From Gliomastix tumulicola (lineage: Eukaryota > Ascomycota > Sordariomycetes > Hypocreales > Bionectriaceae), in NCBI GenBank assembly GCA_001599755.1, contig BCHX01000005.1:2352409-2416408 (forward strand): 64,000 nt of DNA, in the 5' to 3' direction. Below the pieces are notes generated by a model. It searched no databases and was not told the origin of the DNA. It saw nothing but the letters and a program-made list of their open reading frames with translations. Shown piece by piece: positions 43,779 to 54,650 of this stretch. Both the position numbers and the translations under genes were made by a program. The first letter of the stretch is position 1, and every line of letters starts with the position of its first letter.

Positions 43779-44635
43779 AGCGGCGGCATGTCTCGACGGC
43801 TGGTCGATGCGAAGAGCGCCGAAGCGTGGAGGCGAGAAAGGAGGGTGGGTGGGAGGACGAGGCTTCGACGGGGAACGACTCAAGGCTGTACGTTATTGGT
43901 GCAACATCGTATGGAGAGGTCGGGTCCCCCTATGCTGGTTGGTTGGATGGAGTCGAATCGCGACCGTGCCAATTGAGCGCCTTTTTCTCTAAAAACAATA
44001 GAGGCTACGGCGGGGTCGAGAAAATACAATCGAGCATTGATTGAATGGAGCGTCAGATCGAGGCGGAGGAGAGGAGAGCTCGGCCTGAGGCGTGATGTCG
44101 TAACCGCGCACAGGATGGACGAAAGCCAAGCCCGAGTTGGAACTGCAACAGCGCCTCTCCAGCCAGTATTTTTTTTCGCTTCAGGGCCACATAGTCGAAT
44201 AAATATTTGACTTATGGGACCATACATTTTGGGTGTGTATGTGACTCAACCTTTTTTTCCACCACTTGAGGGCCAGCCCGCTCTGCTCGGCGCTGAAAGA
44301 CCCAAAACCAGCCCCGAAGAGGGCCACTCATCGCCCGCTGATAGGTCAGCTCAGCCGTTATCAATCCCTTATCGGCCCCTGCCAGAGCTTGATGTAGGTG
44401 GAGGACCGAGCCCACTCCGACTCTGTCAGGCCTCATCTTGCATCTGGTGCTACATAATTCCATACGACAACTGGCTGATCCGGGCCTCGACTGCGCTGTG
44501 GCCCCAGGACGCGGTGCATCGGTTATTCCAGTATGAATTCATGATCATTTTAGTCGCTGATTCTTCAGCGTCCTCACCTGTATCCCTTCCTTTTCGCGCC
44601 CGCGGGATCCGGCATCCCTTGCGATACCGGCGACC
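43779..44635. other. Divergent intergenic region, Sal1-like carrier / ssn8
   Basis: 857 nt of shared promoter sequence containing copy B of the dispersed 57-bp element. Open frames extending through it into ssn8 are accidental. Confidence 0.5.
44194..44250. repeat. Dispersed 57-bp element, copy B
   Basis: Begins GTCGAATAAATATTTGAC and ends GTATGTGACTCAAC; pairs with copy A at 3719-3775 without gaps. As in copy A, a T run follows immediately. It lies about 390 nt upstream of ssn8. Confidence 0.6.
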
Positions 44636-45680
44636 ATGTCGGCCAACTACTGGGAGTCTACCCAACGGCGGCACTGGCAGTTCACCAAGGAGCAGCTGTC
44701 CTCGATGCGCCAGAAACTCGAGGACGACAATGCCGAACTGGTCCGCATGTTCCCGCTGCCTAATCAGCGGCATCTTGCCATCTACTTCAACCAGCGTATG
44801 GCCAACCAACTCGCGAGGGGGCTGGGAGAGGAGAGAGCTTTCCACTAACAGATATTGTACAGAGATGTTGAAGCTTAGCAAGCGCATCTCGGTTCGACAG
44901 CAATGCATGGCCACCGCCCAGGTCTACCTCAAGCGCTTCTACTCCCGTGTCGAGATCCGCCGGACGAATCCGTACCTCGTCATCACGACGGCCGTCTACC
45001 TGGCCTGCAAGATGGAGGAGGCGCCCCAGCACATCCGGCTGGTGGTCACCGAGGCGAGAACACTGTGGTCCGAGTTTATCAGCCTCGATACCTCCAAGGT
45101 CGGCGAGTGCGAGTTCTTCCTCATCAGCGAGATGAGCTCCCAGCTGCTCGTCCACCAGCCGTACCGCACGCTCCTGTCCCTGCGCTCGGAGCTGCCGCTC
45201 AACGACGAGGATGTCTCGCTGACGAGGTCCATCATCAACGATACCTTCATGACGGACCTGCCCATCACGTACTCGCCCCATACGATCTGCCTCGTGGCTA
45301 TACTGCTCGCCCTCGTCCTCCGGCCGTCGCAGGGATCCTCGTCCCAAGCCAGTGGCAGCGCTGCCGCCGCCGCCGGGCTTGCGGCCGTCCAGGCCACGCT
45401 CAGTCAAGTTCAATCCCGCGCCGTCCTGCCGAGCACACCGCCGACAACGACGGAGGCTGCTTCGACGCCCGACGGAAGGGAGAAGGCGGCTCAGGACGCG
45501 AGAGTGGTCAAGATTCACCACTTCGTGGCGTGGCTGTCGGAGAGCCAGGTGGACATTGCAGCCATGGTCGACGCCACGCAGGAGATAATATCATTCTACG
45601 AGTGTTACGAGCAATACAACGACAAGTTAACGCGCGAGCAGGTTAATAGGTTTGTCAAGGCGCGGGGGCTAGACAAGTGA
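44636..45680 (+). CDS. ssn8: Cyclin C, Mediator/CDK8-module cyclin (Ssn8)
   Basis: Exons 44636-44795 and 44863-45680 (67-nt intron, GTATGG donor, CTAAC branch, CAG acceptor) encode 325 residues. The start MSANYWESTQRRHWQFTKEQ is the canonical cyclin C N-terminus. The first cyclin fold spans about 40-160 (splice-restored NQQMLKLSKRISVRQQ, then RRTNPYLVITTAVYLACKME), and the second about 160-300 (TFMTDLPITYSPHTICLVAI, IISFYECYEQYNDKLTREQV). The protein pairs with Cdk8 (Ssn3) in the Mediator kinase module and regulates RNA polymerase II transcription. An Ala/Ser/Thr-rich loop of about 70 residues (ASGSAAAAAGLAAVQ) interrupts the second fold, as in other moulds. It converges with the alpha/beta hydrolase gene, 224 bp apart. 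Confidence 0.94.
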
Positions 45681-45904
45681 AGCATTCAACATGGGACGAC
45701 GACGCATGAGGCATGAGGGAAAATGTATTACCAACGGCATAGAAACTTTTGTATGAACAGTACGCAGTATTAGATGGGGGATCACGGTCAATAGCGGCAC
45801 TTTAGGCTAGTGCAAGGCGATAGATAGAACTTTGGATACTCTGTGAAGAAAGTGTAGTTGTTTCTCTACCTATGTTTGTTTAGATCTATCACTGGAGTGA
45901 ATAA

Positions 45905-47089
45905 TCAGAACTCTAAGTCTTCCCATGACTTCACAATACGGCTCGCTATCTCCGCTCCTTTGGTGATGGCTATCTCATGCCCGCCGGGTATGATGTGAAT
46001 GTCAACGCCGTCTTCTCCGAGGACAGCCTTGGAGTCTTCGACCCATTCGTCCTTGACAGAAACGGGGTCCCGTGTCGCCAGCACAAGACAAATTCGTCCT
46101 TGCGGCAACCCTCGAGGCCGCGGTCGTCCATCAGTGGGCCGTCTCCTTTCCTCCAGAACGGCACGGAGAAGCTGCCACAGCCCATTGTGTTGGTTGTACA
46201 CGGGTGCGTTACGTATGGTGCTGATGTAGGCACCCACGAGACCCGGGTTGCCTCGCAGCTGCCACCGCATCACATCACCAACAGTAACCTTAGACCCGTC
46301 CCTGGAGAGGAGGACCTGGTCAAAGTCCACGTCTCCCTCTTCTTCTTCAAAGCTGTCCACCGGCACGTCTGCGCTGGGACCGTGGTGCTGTGGCTCCAAC
46401 CTGCTCCTTATAAGCCTCTGGGAGAGCCACGCGGGAAACAGACGGTCAGAGTAGAGTATCCTGCTCTTCAGACTAATGTGAGAAGGCCGGATGAGACCCC
46501 CGGGGCAGATCAGATTGACTGAGCGCAGCACATGAGGGAAGTATGCCGCAAAAGAAGCAGCGAGCGCTCCGCCGAGAGAGTAGCCGACGATGTGGAAGGC
46601 CTCGTCGCCGGTCCAGCTGAGCGAGGACGAGGCCAGGACCAGGAGAAGCTGTGTCGTGTAGAGGCGATCGTCGTAGGGATAGTCTGTCGGGGCGTCTGAG
46701 TAGCCTCGTCCAAAGTAGTCGTACAGCATGACTCTGCAGCCCTGGTCGACGAATGCCTTGGCCATGTCACCGAGAGCAATGCTCGGTGTGCCGATGCCGT
46801 GCATCAACAGCACCTTTTCGCCGGTCTCCGGCCCCCATTCAAAGACCCGGATAGTGCCATAAGGAGTCTTGACATCCCGTCCGCCAGGGAACACATCCAG
46901 CGGGTAGGGCGAATTGCTGTTTGTCGTTGCCGCAGCCTCAGTGCGAGTCTTTGCAACGGCAACTTTTTGTTGGGGCCGAGAGGCGCTGTAGAGCCGATAG
47001 ATCTGGAGGGCAAGAGCGACACCTGCACCTGCCGCAAACAAAAAACCGCCAGCATCCGCCGGTTTGATCCTGAAACTGACCAGCGCCAT
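45905..47089 (-). CDS. Alpha/beta hydrolase with N-terminal membrane anchor
   Basis: A single exon of 394 codons. A hydrophobic helix at 13-31 (AGGFLFAAGAGVALALQIY) is a probable signal anchor. The alpha/beta-hydrolase core follows: oxyanion-region HGIGTPS (97-103), the DYFGRGYSD strand-loop, and nucleophile elbow GYSLGG with Ser171. Probable acid Asp341 lies in ATRDPVSVKDEW, and His371 in PGGHEIAI. A cap region at about 195-290 carries an acidic insert (EEEEGDVDFD). Members of this mould group include lipid esterases and epoxide-hydrolase-like enzymes; the substrate cannot be told from sequence. It has a divergent promoter of 508 bp shared with the GRDP gene. The ATG at 47087-47089 is the only reasonable start. 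Confidence 0.85.
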   Translation of the reverse strand: MALVSFRIKPADAGGFLFAAGAGVALALQIYRLYSASRPQQKVAVAKTRTEAAATTNSNSPYPLDVFPGGRDVKTPYGTIRVFEWGPETGEKVLLMHGIGTPSIALGDMAKAFVDQGCRVMLYDYFGRGYSDAPTDYPYDDRLYTTQLLLVLASSSLSWTGDEAFHIVGYSLGGALAASFAAYFPHVLRSVNLICPGGLIRPSHISLKSRILYSDRLFPAWLSQRLIRSRLEPQHHGPSADVPVDSFEEEEGDVDFDQVLLSRDGSKVTVGDVMRWQLRGNPGLVGAYISTIRNAPVYNQHNGLWQLLRAVLEERRRPTDGRPRPRGLPQGRICLVLATRDPVSVKDEWVEDSKAVLGEDGVDIHIIPGGHEIAITKGAEIASRIVKSWEDLEF

Positions 47090-47597
47090 ATTCGCCTCTT
47101 CCTTTTTCTTCCTCGAACACCGAGAACACCCTCAATGGCCGATGCTGATGATAGGAAGATGATGCTATTCCGGGGATATCCTGAATCTACAGCACTATAT
47201 TTCCTGAAGTCAGCTTCACTTACACCCCCACTCGGGCCTTCAGCTACTCCCACTTCCCACACGCCAAAATACGACAACCTGCCGTCGGGTGGCTTGCCAG
47301 GCTGGCGTGGCACAAAGAATCCCTGCCCAGCTATGGCAGTGAAGCGGCATGTTTCTGGCGAGTCTGTGCGACGCGAACTGCCGAGACCAAGTCAGCCCAG
47401 CCTAACCGTCGACTGTCATTGTTTTCACCTGCCCATCACCTGCCTCTCAGAGGCAAAGGGCTCGAACCACAGCAATGTTGCTCTCCCTTGCTTCCTTTTC
47501 TTTTTCCTTTTTCCTTCCCTTCCTTTTTGCACCTCCATCAATTTTCGACCTCACCTGATTTCATGACCTCAAACACATCCATCTGTTTGCTCGCACG
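47090..47597. other. Divergent intergenic region, hydrolase / GRDP-type gene
   Basis: 508 nt; the right half is pyrimidine-rich (TTTCC/CTTCC runs, 47490-47530), as usual just upstream of fungal start codons. No gene. Confidence 0.5.
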
Positions 47598-49250
47598 ATG
47601 AGCGACGCCCAGCCGATACAGGTTTACGAGTGTCCCTGGCCTGGCAAGAAGGTGGATGTTGCGCTGGAGGACGCTGCAGTGGTGAGTTTATCCTCTCAAC
47701 AACGAGCACATTCGGCCTCGTTCTCATGCGATGTGTGCAGAAATTCATCGAACTCGCCGCCTTCTTCCTCAAGCTGCTGGAGCATTTGCCCAAGGACAAC
47801 GATGGCCTCGTCTCGGATGAGACGCTGGCCTACTGCGAATGGCGCTACATTGTCTATCTGAGATTCCTCGACTCCTACGGCCTGACTCCCTCGGAGCGGC
47901 CGCCTCCTTGGTGCGGCTCCCTCTCTTTACTCCCTCGTGCCCTCTCAATGTGATCTGCTAACAGATTGCAGGGACGTTGCCATGCTCATGTCCTGCCACC
48001 TCGCGTCGCCAACGCTACTGCACCAGCACCTCGCCATCAACGGCCACACGTCGTACGGCCTCGTGCACGCCCACTTCCCCGTGCTCGCCCTGCTCTCACT
48101 CGTACAGAGCGGCAAGTGGTCGCACAAGAAGGCCCAGCGAGACTGGGAGCGATTCGACGGCCGCAGGAAAGCAGCCCCGTACCGCCTGTCCTATCAGCTC
48201 TGGCCCGCGGCACCGTGGGAGGCCGGCTCCGCCTCGTCTTCATCCCGCGGATCTGTGTTCTCGCGCCTATTTTCTGGATCGTCCTCGCGACACGGCGGGC
48301 GCCTCCGCAAGCCGCTCATCACGGCCGGTGGTGGCCAGCACCGGAATCCGGGCGTGCACATGTCGAGGGAGCGCGAGGGGCAGTGTGCGCTCGGTGGGAA
48401 GCCCGTCTACACGATTGAGGAGTACACGAAGCTCAGGTCAAATGACGTCGACGTCCTACGGAGGGAGTGCCAACAGTACCCGCGGCATCTAACGTACAAG
48501 GAAGGGTGCGGCCTAGCCCTATGGCCTACGATACATCACCTAAAGGCCGCCTTCTACAACCAAGTCGCACTCTGGACAGCGATCACGAAGGCCGGCGCCA
48601 TGACGGATAGCATCGTTCCTCGCCTCTCGCCAGCTATTCCTGATTACCAGCGCTTCATCCAGCTATTCGATAAAGACGTACGCGAGGCGAAGCTGCGGGG
48701 CAGGAAGACGCTCGACCCGAAGGCCGCATCCCGGAGCCAGAAGACCGACGACGGCGACCCAGCAGCGACAAAGAAACGGCCAGAGCTCAGTCCACCGACG
48801 CTGGAGGTTTCACTACTGTGGCACACCCACCGCCTGTTCCCAGGAACCTACTGGAAATGGTGCACCCGTGAGGTTGGCCAACTCATCGATGGAGACCTCA
48901 CGCCTTCCGTCGAGGGGCTCTACACTGGCCTTGCCGAGACGCGGAGACGGTGGGATCAGAAGTTTCCGGGCCAGTGGCCTGAGACGAGCTTCCCGACGGA
49001 GCAGTGGGCGGGCATGTACCGTCCTGATGTCGCCGTTGTTGGGCCATCGGAGGGCGCGAGATTCTCCTCCCTTGAGAGCGTGATACACGGCTACGCGCCC
49101 TGGCGGAAGAAGCGGGTTCCTGCACCACCTAGGAGGAGCAGAGGCGGTGGTGATACCGGTGGAGGAGGCGGAGGAGGAGGAGGAGGCTATGATGGTGGAG
49201 GGGGAGGAGACGGCGGAGGTGGTGGTGGTGGTGATGGCGGTGGAGGTTAA
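47598..49250 (+). CDS. GRDP-type (DUF1399) glycine-rich domain protein
   Basis: Exons 47598-47681, 47741-47910 and 47972-49250 (GTGAGT/CAG and a weaker GTGCGG/CAG intron) encode 510 residues. Two blocks of the DUF1399/GRDP repeat are visible: LAYCEWRYIVYLRFLDSYGL with PPPWDVAMLMSCHLASP (about 52-95), and IPDYQRFIQLF with PPTLEVSLLWHTHRLFPGTY (about 320-395). In both, a D/E-V-x-L-x-W-H-x-H-type helix is followed by S/F-P. The last 40 residues are almost only Gly with regularly placed Asp and one Tyr. Plant GRDP proteins affect stress and growth responses and may bind RNA or membranes; no molecular role is established to my knowledge in fungi. Two adjacent small genes encode proteins with the same kind of tail, which suggests a functional group. 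Confidence 0.85.
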
Positions 49251-49389
49251 CGAACGACCTGCACACGCATTTCACGATGACGAATGATGAGTAACGGAAT
49301 GAAGGTCTTGTTGTTTGCAGTCTATCGGGTATCTCGACACAAAAGAAAAATAAACCATCAGTCTCTCAAGGCAGCATGCGTCTCCAATT

Positions 49390-49728
49390 CTAAGCAGCAC
49401 CGCCGCCGCCACCACCATCTCCTCCTCCTCCCCCTCCACCATCACCGCCTCCATCACCACCGCCATCCCCTCCTCCTCCACAGCCGCAGCAGTCGTCGTC
49501 AGGCGGCGAGTAGTCCTTGTAGTACTTGGGCGGCTTGCTCTTCTTCTTCTTGTTGTGCCGGTTGGCGTATGCGTTCTGGTACGGGACGGTGCCGTAGTTG
49601 GCGCTGGGGGGCACGTAGTAGCCCTTTGCTGGGCGCGGGCCGTAGCCTTGCTTCTGGGCCATCTTTTGCTGCTTCTTCTTCTTGTCGCTGCGGCAGCAGC
49701 AGCAGCAGATCTTGAAGCAGCAGCACAT
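49390..49728 (-). CDS. Small Cys-start, Gly-tail protein (probable palmitoylated)
   Basis: 112 codons, unspliced. It begins MCCCFKICCCCCRSDKKKK: eight Cys within the first 12 residues followed by a Lys cluster, as in multiply palmitoylated membrane-anchored proteins. The middle is Tyr/Pro/Lys-rich (GYYVPPSANYGTVPYQNAYA, KPPKYYKDYSPP). The end is DDDCCGCGGGGDGGGDGGGD and further Gly, closely like the tail of the neighbouring GRDP-type protein. The stop lies 139 bp from the GRDP stop, on the opposite strand. A TATAAA element stands 45-50 nt upstream of the ATG. Codon use and composition are low-complexity, so the gene call is less certain than its neighbours. No family is recognised. Confidence 0.65.
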   Translation of the reverse strand: MCCCFKICCCCCRSDKKKKQQKMAQKQGYGPRPAKGYYVPPSANYGTVPYQNAYANRHNKKKKSKPPKYYKDYSPPDDDCCGCGGGGDGGGDGGGDGGGGGGGDGGGGGGAA

Positions 49729-50186
49729 TGTGGGTGTTGTGTTGGGTTTGTGCTGAGATGGAAATGATGTTGGTTTATATGGGCTCTGAGGTGTGAGTGC
49801 TTATGGTATTTGGTGCATCCATAGATGAAGGTCGTGAATGATGATGGGTATGAAATAGTAAAACAGTTGAATGAAAAGTCAGACGCCGTCGGTCCTTATA
49901 TGCTTGACGTTCCCTCGTATATACATCATCGCCCTCGCACCCCTCTTACGCAATCTCACCCAGGCTGAAGCCAAACAGCCCGTCGATCCCACCCACAACC
50001 GCGTGGCACGAGCCCAGACAAAAAAGACAAGCTGACGCTGAGCCTCATTCCCGCGCCGCGAACAAGGATTCACCGCCCACATCACGGTCCGGGCGCTGGA
50101 ACGAAGGATTTCTTCCCACAGCTCGTACATCTTCGCTCGTATGTCCCCTGCATGACTCGCTGCCAGCCTTCCTGCCAGCCATTCAT
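49729..50186. other. Spacer between the two Gly-tail genes
   Basis: 458 nt between two minus-strand genes, holding the promoter of the Cys-start gene and the 3' UTR of the myristoyl-type gene. Nothing else is seen. Confidence 0.5.
49774..49779 (-). promoter_or_regulatory. TATA box of the Cys-start Gly-tail gene
   Basis: TATAAA on the minus strand, 46-51 nt upstream of the ATG at 49726-49728. The short spacing implies a short leader. Confidence 0.4.
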
Positions 50187-50477
50187 TTACTCTCCTCCTC
50201 CACCACCGCCGCCGCCGTCACCACCACCACCACCTCCCGAATCCCCTCCGCAGTAACCACCACCACTGTCTCCTCCGTATCCTCCGTATGCCCCTCCGCC
50301 AGATCCGCCGTAGCCTCCGCTGTCTCGTCTCCTCCGCGTGCGGCGCTTGGGCTGGGGCTTCCTGAGGATCCTGGGCTTGTTGGGGGGTTGGTGCCGGACG
50401 AAGCTGGAGTTGTCGTGCCAGCCGGGCTGCACCTTTTCGCCGCCGTCGTGGGCGGGCTTGGAGTGGAAGCAGCCCAT
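50187..50477 (-). CDS. Small N-myristoylation-type protein with Gly tail
   Basis: 96 codons from ATG 50475-50477; the frame stays open about 70 codons upstream, but that region has leader-like composition. The start MGCFHSKP fits the N-myristoylation rule (Gly2, Ser6) with Cys3 available for palmitoylation, so stable membrane attachment is expected. A basic centre (RILRKPQPKRRTRRRR) would favour acidic lipids. The C-terminal half is Gly with Tyr, Ser and Asp (GGYGGSGGGAYGGYGGD and a final Gly/Asp run ending in Glu), related in style to the tails of the two genes to its left. Function unknown. The combination of dual-acylation signal, basic patch and Gly tail makes an artefactual frame unlikely. 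Confidence 0.7.
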   Translation of the reverse strand: MGCFHSKPAHDGGEKVQPGWHDNSSFVRHQPPNKPRILRKPQPKRRTRRRRDSGGYGGSGGGAYGGYGGDSGGGYCGGDSGGGGGGDGGGGGGGGE

Positions 50478-53400
50478 GGGTGAAATAGAGGGGGGTGTAT
50501 CGGTTGATGTGGTGTGATGAAGGGTTGGATAATCAATTTGAGACAGGGTCAGGCCTGATGGGATAGGCTCCCTTCCGGCTGAGAGTTGTTGTGTGGTTGT
50601 GGCGATCTGGTGGTCTGATGTTCGTTTGATGTCTGTGGTTGGACTCTCCTTGTCTTCTATGAGGGACAACAACGAGATATAAATCACTCAGACCACAGTC
50701 TCATGACCACGACGAGAGTTTGCCTCGCCATTCAGCTGAGGCATCTTCTCTCCGCTGCCCTGATAGTAGCCGGGCAACCATCCTCAGCCTCAGCCTCCCC
50801 AATTACCCGCTGCACTAGATCCCACGATGCTAGCCACTGGCCTGAACTGACGAATGTCCTGAACGGGGGGGGAGGCTAGGTATAGCGTCAATACTCTATT
50901 TTTACTTTTCGGGGCCGAGGTCACGATGCATTCATTGGCCGCTTCTTCATCAAACTTTACCTGCCATCACGTGCCACAGTCAGCAGACTGGAAGTTCCTG
51001 TCACTCAAGACATAATTACTGGTTCTCAGAGATCCTTGCCTTGAAGAAGCCACTGGGAATGGTGATCTGGAGTGTAGGGTAGGCGTACGACGTCTTAGAG
51101 GAACAGACGTCGACGCAGGCCTGAATGCTCCGTGCGCTCAGGGTCCTCCAGCCAGCCACTGAACCAAACAGACCAGTCGGAAGAAAAGAGCCAACCCAGG
51201 TCAGACAAACGTGCACGGCGCAGCCCGCGTGAGAGGGTGAAGAACGGACATCTCCCTCGCTGCTTCCGACCCAGGCATGTCGATCACTTTCTTCTCCTCC
51301 CCCGAGTTCCCACCCACACACCCTCGCCCAACTGGTCACACTTCGCCCTCTTCCCAGCGTATGGCTGCGCCCAAGCCCACACCCACCAGCCCGGAATCCC
51401 CTCCCAAGCTAGGACGGACATGTCGCAAACGTAGATAACCGACGACGGAGGTGCATCTCCTGGTGCGAGCGTGCGAAAAAGGCTGCAGTGCGACCTGACC
51501 CCCAAATGCCCACTCACACACACCCCTAGTTAGCTAGTCTGGACCTTTCCCAGCGTGCGTTGTGTTGCATCCTCAGTTTCTGAACAAAGAAGAGGAAGCA
51601 AACAGGAGATGGCAAAGAGCGGGGTGGGGTTTTGGCCGGAGGTGCATGCGGCACGGTCTTGGTGTGGCTGGCAGCCCAGCCAACCAGCCACCGTTTACTT
51701 CCACCTGTGACGCAGACAACTCATCAGTCGTTGTTCGTTCGTGCATTGACCCGTCAGTACGAGGACACCATGATCTTCTGTTGGTGTCTCGGCGGCGGGT
51801 TGGAGGGCTACGCAAAACGCCACTGAGAGGGTTCATTCAGGTCCGGAGGACTTGGCGATCCTCAACGAGAATCATGCCGACACCAGCGGCCGCTCACGAC
51901 TATCCATCCGTGGTAGGTAGGACGGACAGACAAGGAACACCTCGTTTTAAACAAGTTTCCAGAGAGGAAAACGGCCCCCAAAGGTGCTGGGCCCTAGGTG
52001 CGTGTTAGAGGTTGTGTCCGATAACCACGGCGTTTGAGGATGACCTTGCATCTGCACCACTGGTCGAGAGAGGCTCGTCGACCTTCTTCCTCTGGCCACC
52101 ATTGGTGATCCTAAAGTCAGACAATAACGTGTATCGGCACACACACAAGATAGAGTGCAGACTCAGGCGCGCGCCAGCAAGGTACACATGCAGGCTCTTC
52201 ATGCCTTACACCCACCCACTCGCTCCCTACGTACATTTGCAGGTTAGAGGGCATGCGGCCACCAGATCTGGCAGGTTCTAGCGGAACTCCGTGTGGGTAA
52301 GCAACCAGGCAGTGTAACACGCGGAGTCCAGAACCATTACTCCTTCCAGTTGAGGCTGTGGCTTTGTGAGCACTGGACTGGTGTGCCGATTCGAGATGGA
52401 GCGATGCGAGATCGGGGAAGCGAAGGAAAAAGCGCTCCCGAATGCCCTCACCCCCCGCTAGATAATAGGTCATATTTCCTATCAGATAGCGGCTGTGCTT
52501 CGCCCCGAGCATTGTCGCGGTGGCGATGTCAGATGCCGTCAATGCATGATTGCACCACCCGATTGTGAGTGAACTGCCCACACGGGCGAGCGGCTAGTAG
52601 GGATCCTGCTGGGCTTGCCAGGCTGACAGACAGGATCAGAATCTGGAGATGGGACGGGCAATCTCGTCATTGCGCAAAGACCAGTGGACATGAGACGCTG
52701 ACCTGCTGTAATACAGGGCGGCTCCCTTGGCTTGGGCGGCGGCAATTGTCGAGGACTCGTGGTGCGAAATGCAAGCCATTCTGCGGGGCAATCTGCTAGG
52801 CAGCCTGTTGTGGCGACCTCTGGCGACCATTGGCGAGCGCTGGTGACCCTGGGCCTCCCGTCCGATAGAGAGACGACCGTCGGGTGAGATAATTATAGGC
52901 CGATTAGTGCAGCTGGTGACGCTGTATTGGCTGCCCCTGGTTCCCTTGGCCGACGGATGGGCCAAGACGGAGGGGAGTCAGAGGTCACCAGGGCGTCCAG
53001 TAGGAAACCGTTGCCGCCCTCCCAGCTGCTCGTGTGGCTTCAAGCCAGCGTCCCTGTTGCGCCCAAAACGGAGCGTTTGCGTTGCCAGACCAGCCTCCAG
53101 GTGAGCCTCCTGCAGCATGCATCCTGTATGCATCCCATATCATACATCCCGTCCATCCTTGTTTGGCCGTGCGAGAAGCACAATGGAGATGGCACTCGCT
53201 GTCTCGAGCTCCATATTAACGAGCTCCACTGCAGGTATCTAAAACCTTCCAAGTTGCGCGTGAGTTGGACGTACATAACGGAGAGCGGGTCTAGGACGAG
53301 GCCAAGCAGAGGAATATCAAGACATGTCCCGAAGAGAGAGGGAGCGAGGTGAGGTGAGGTGATCTGACCTTGTCTGGGGTGACCTGATGGCCTTGGCCTA

Positions 53401-53805
53401 ACGGTTCGGGCAATGGCCACGGCGATGCTTCCGACGACTGGGACTTCGACAGCGCCCTCGCGGGGAGGATGAGATCACGCTCGGGTGCGTTTGCTTCGTT
53501 TGCTTCGTCTCGACCTCTGAAGGCCCCGGCCACTCCGCTCAAGGTTTGTTCACCATGTCGCAACTAGTGGGGAAGTTAGCTGGCCTGGCTGGAATGCTTT
53601 CTCTTCGAACAGGGGGGATCGAATTGTTCCAAGAAGCCCGACGCCCACGAGAGTGACTTTAGGCGCTGCCGCCGCCGTCGAACCTTCACGCAGGTGCTCG
53701 CTCTCTCGTGCCTTCAAGCCCTGGAGCTAGTCCCCTGGGGGAGCCCTTGCCCGGCCTCCCTGCGTTTGTCAAGGCTGAGTGCGGTCAAGTGACGCCCCCC
53801 TGGAA

Positions 53806-53818
53806 GGGGGGGGGGGGG
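53806..53818 (+). repeat. Poly-G homopolymer (13 nt)
   Basis: Uninterrupted G run after CCTGGAA; prone to sequencing and replication slippage. Confidence 0.85.
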
Positions 53819-54610
53819 AATCCAATTTTCTTTGCTGCGTTTGCGGCGCCCATGTCAGTGTCGCATCGCTCCGCACTGTGCGGGCCAGGAAATTATATAC
53901 CACGCCTGGCTGCATTCGTGAATTCTGCGCCCAGGAGCCACACCAACCACACCACAACTGTCCACGCACACCACCTGACGGTGTGCTAGTGCACAGTCCG
54001 GGACACTAGACGGCTGATTAGTGAAAAAGAATCCTTGCTGGACGCACCGACGGTCATGCACTACAGGCATCGTGCGGGAGGTTGGGTCGGAGCGTCACCC
54101 AGCCGTACCAAAGTGCAGCGCCTAGCAGAACGGGCTGTTGTTTGCTGCTGCTGCTGCTGCTCCAGCCTGCAGGGTGCAGCGCTGCGCCGATCCAGAAACC
54201 AGCCACATCAGTTTCGAAGCATGCATCCATCGCTTAAGACGGGCCTGAGGCATATGATCACCATGATGCTATCCGGAGCATTCGCGTAGTAGTCTTATCA
54301 GTCCTAGCTCATGGCTCTATCAGATTGGTCAGCACCGTCAGTGGTGAAAGCGGTAGTACTCAAGGCCAGGCCATCCGGGCAGGTACCGGACGCTTTTGTG
54401 CAGCCACAGAGGTACATGGATCCGGAATAGGGAGAGAGGGCAGCTGCACCTGCAGGTTCGACAGCTCGAGGTTGTTTGCTGGTGCAGTCGGCAGCCATGG
54501 ATGTCTTACATGTACCCGCCCACTGTGCCCACACCGTGTGGATATCCACCGTCCAGCTCACTGTCCACTTCACAGTTCCTCCCACTGTCCCGCATCCTAC
54601 CGGACCTCCC

Positions 54611-54650
54611 TGGGCAGCCAGTGGACAGCCAGTGGGCAGCCAGTGGGCAG
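54611..54650 (+). repeat. 11-bp tandem repeat, about 3.6 copies
   Basis: Units of TGGGCAGCCAG (second unit TGGACAGCCAG) in direct array, followed by looser CAGTGGACAG-like copies to about 54680. Confidence 0.75.

Noticed and set aside
44214..44635. In-frame plus-strand extension upstream of cyclin C exon 2 frame
   Set aside because: It is in the frame of exon 2, not exon 1; the recognised cyclin C N-terminus starts at 44636 and is spliced in.
47450..47480. Minus-strand GGTTCGAGCCC resembling a B box
   Set aside because: Matches the box, but flanking bases do not form a T stem and no cloverleaf can be drawn.
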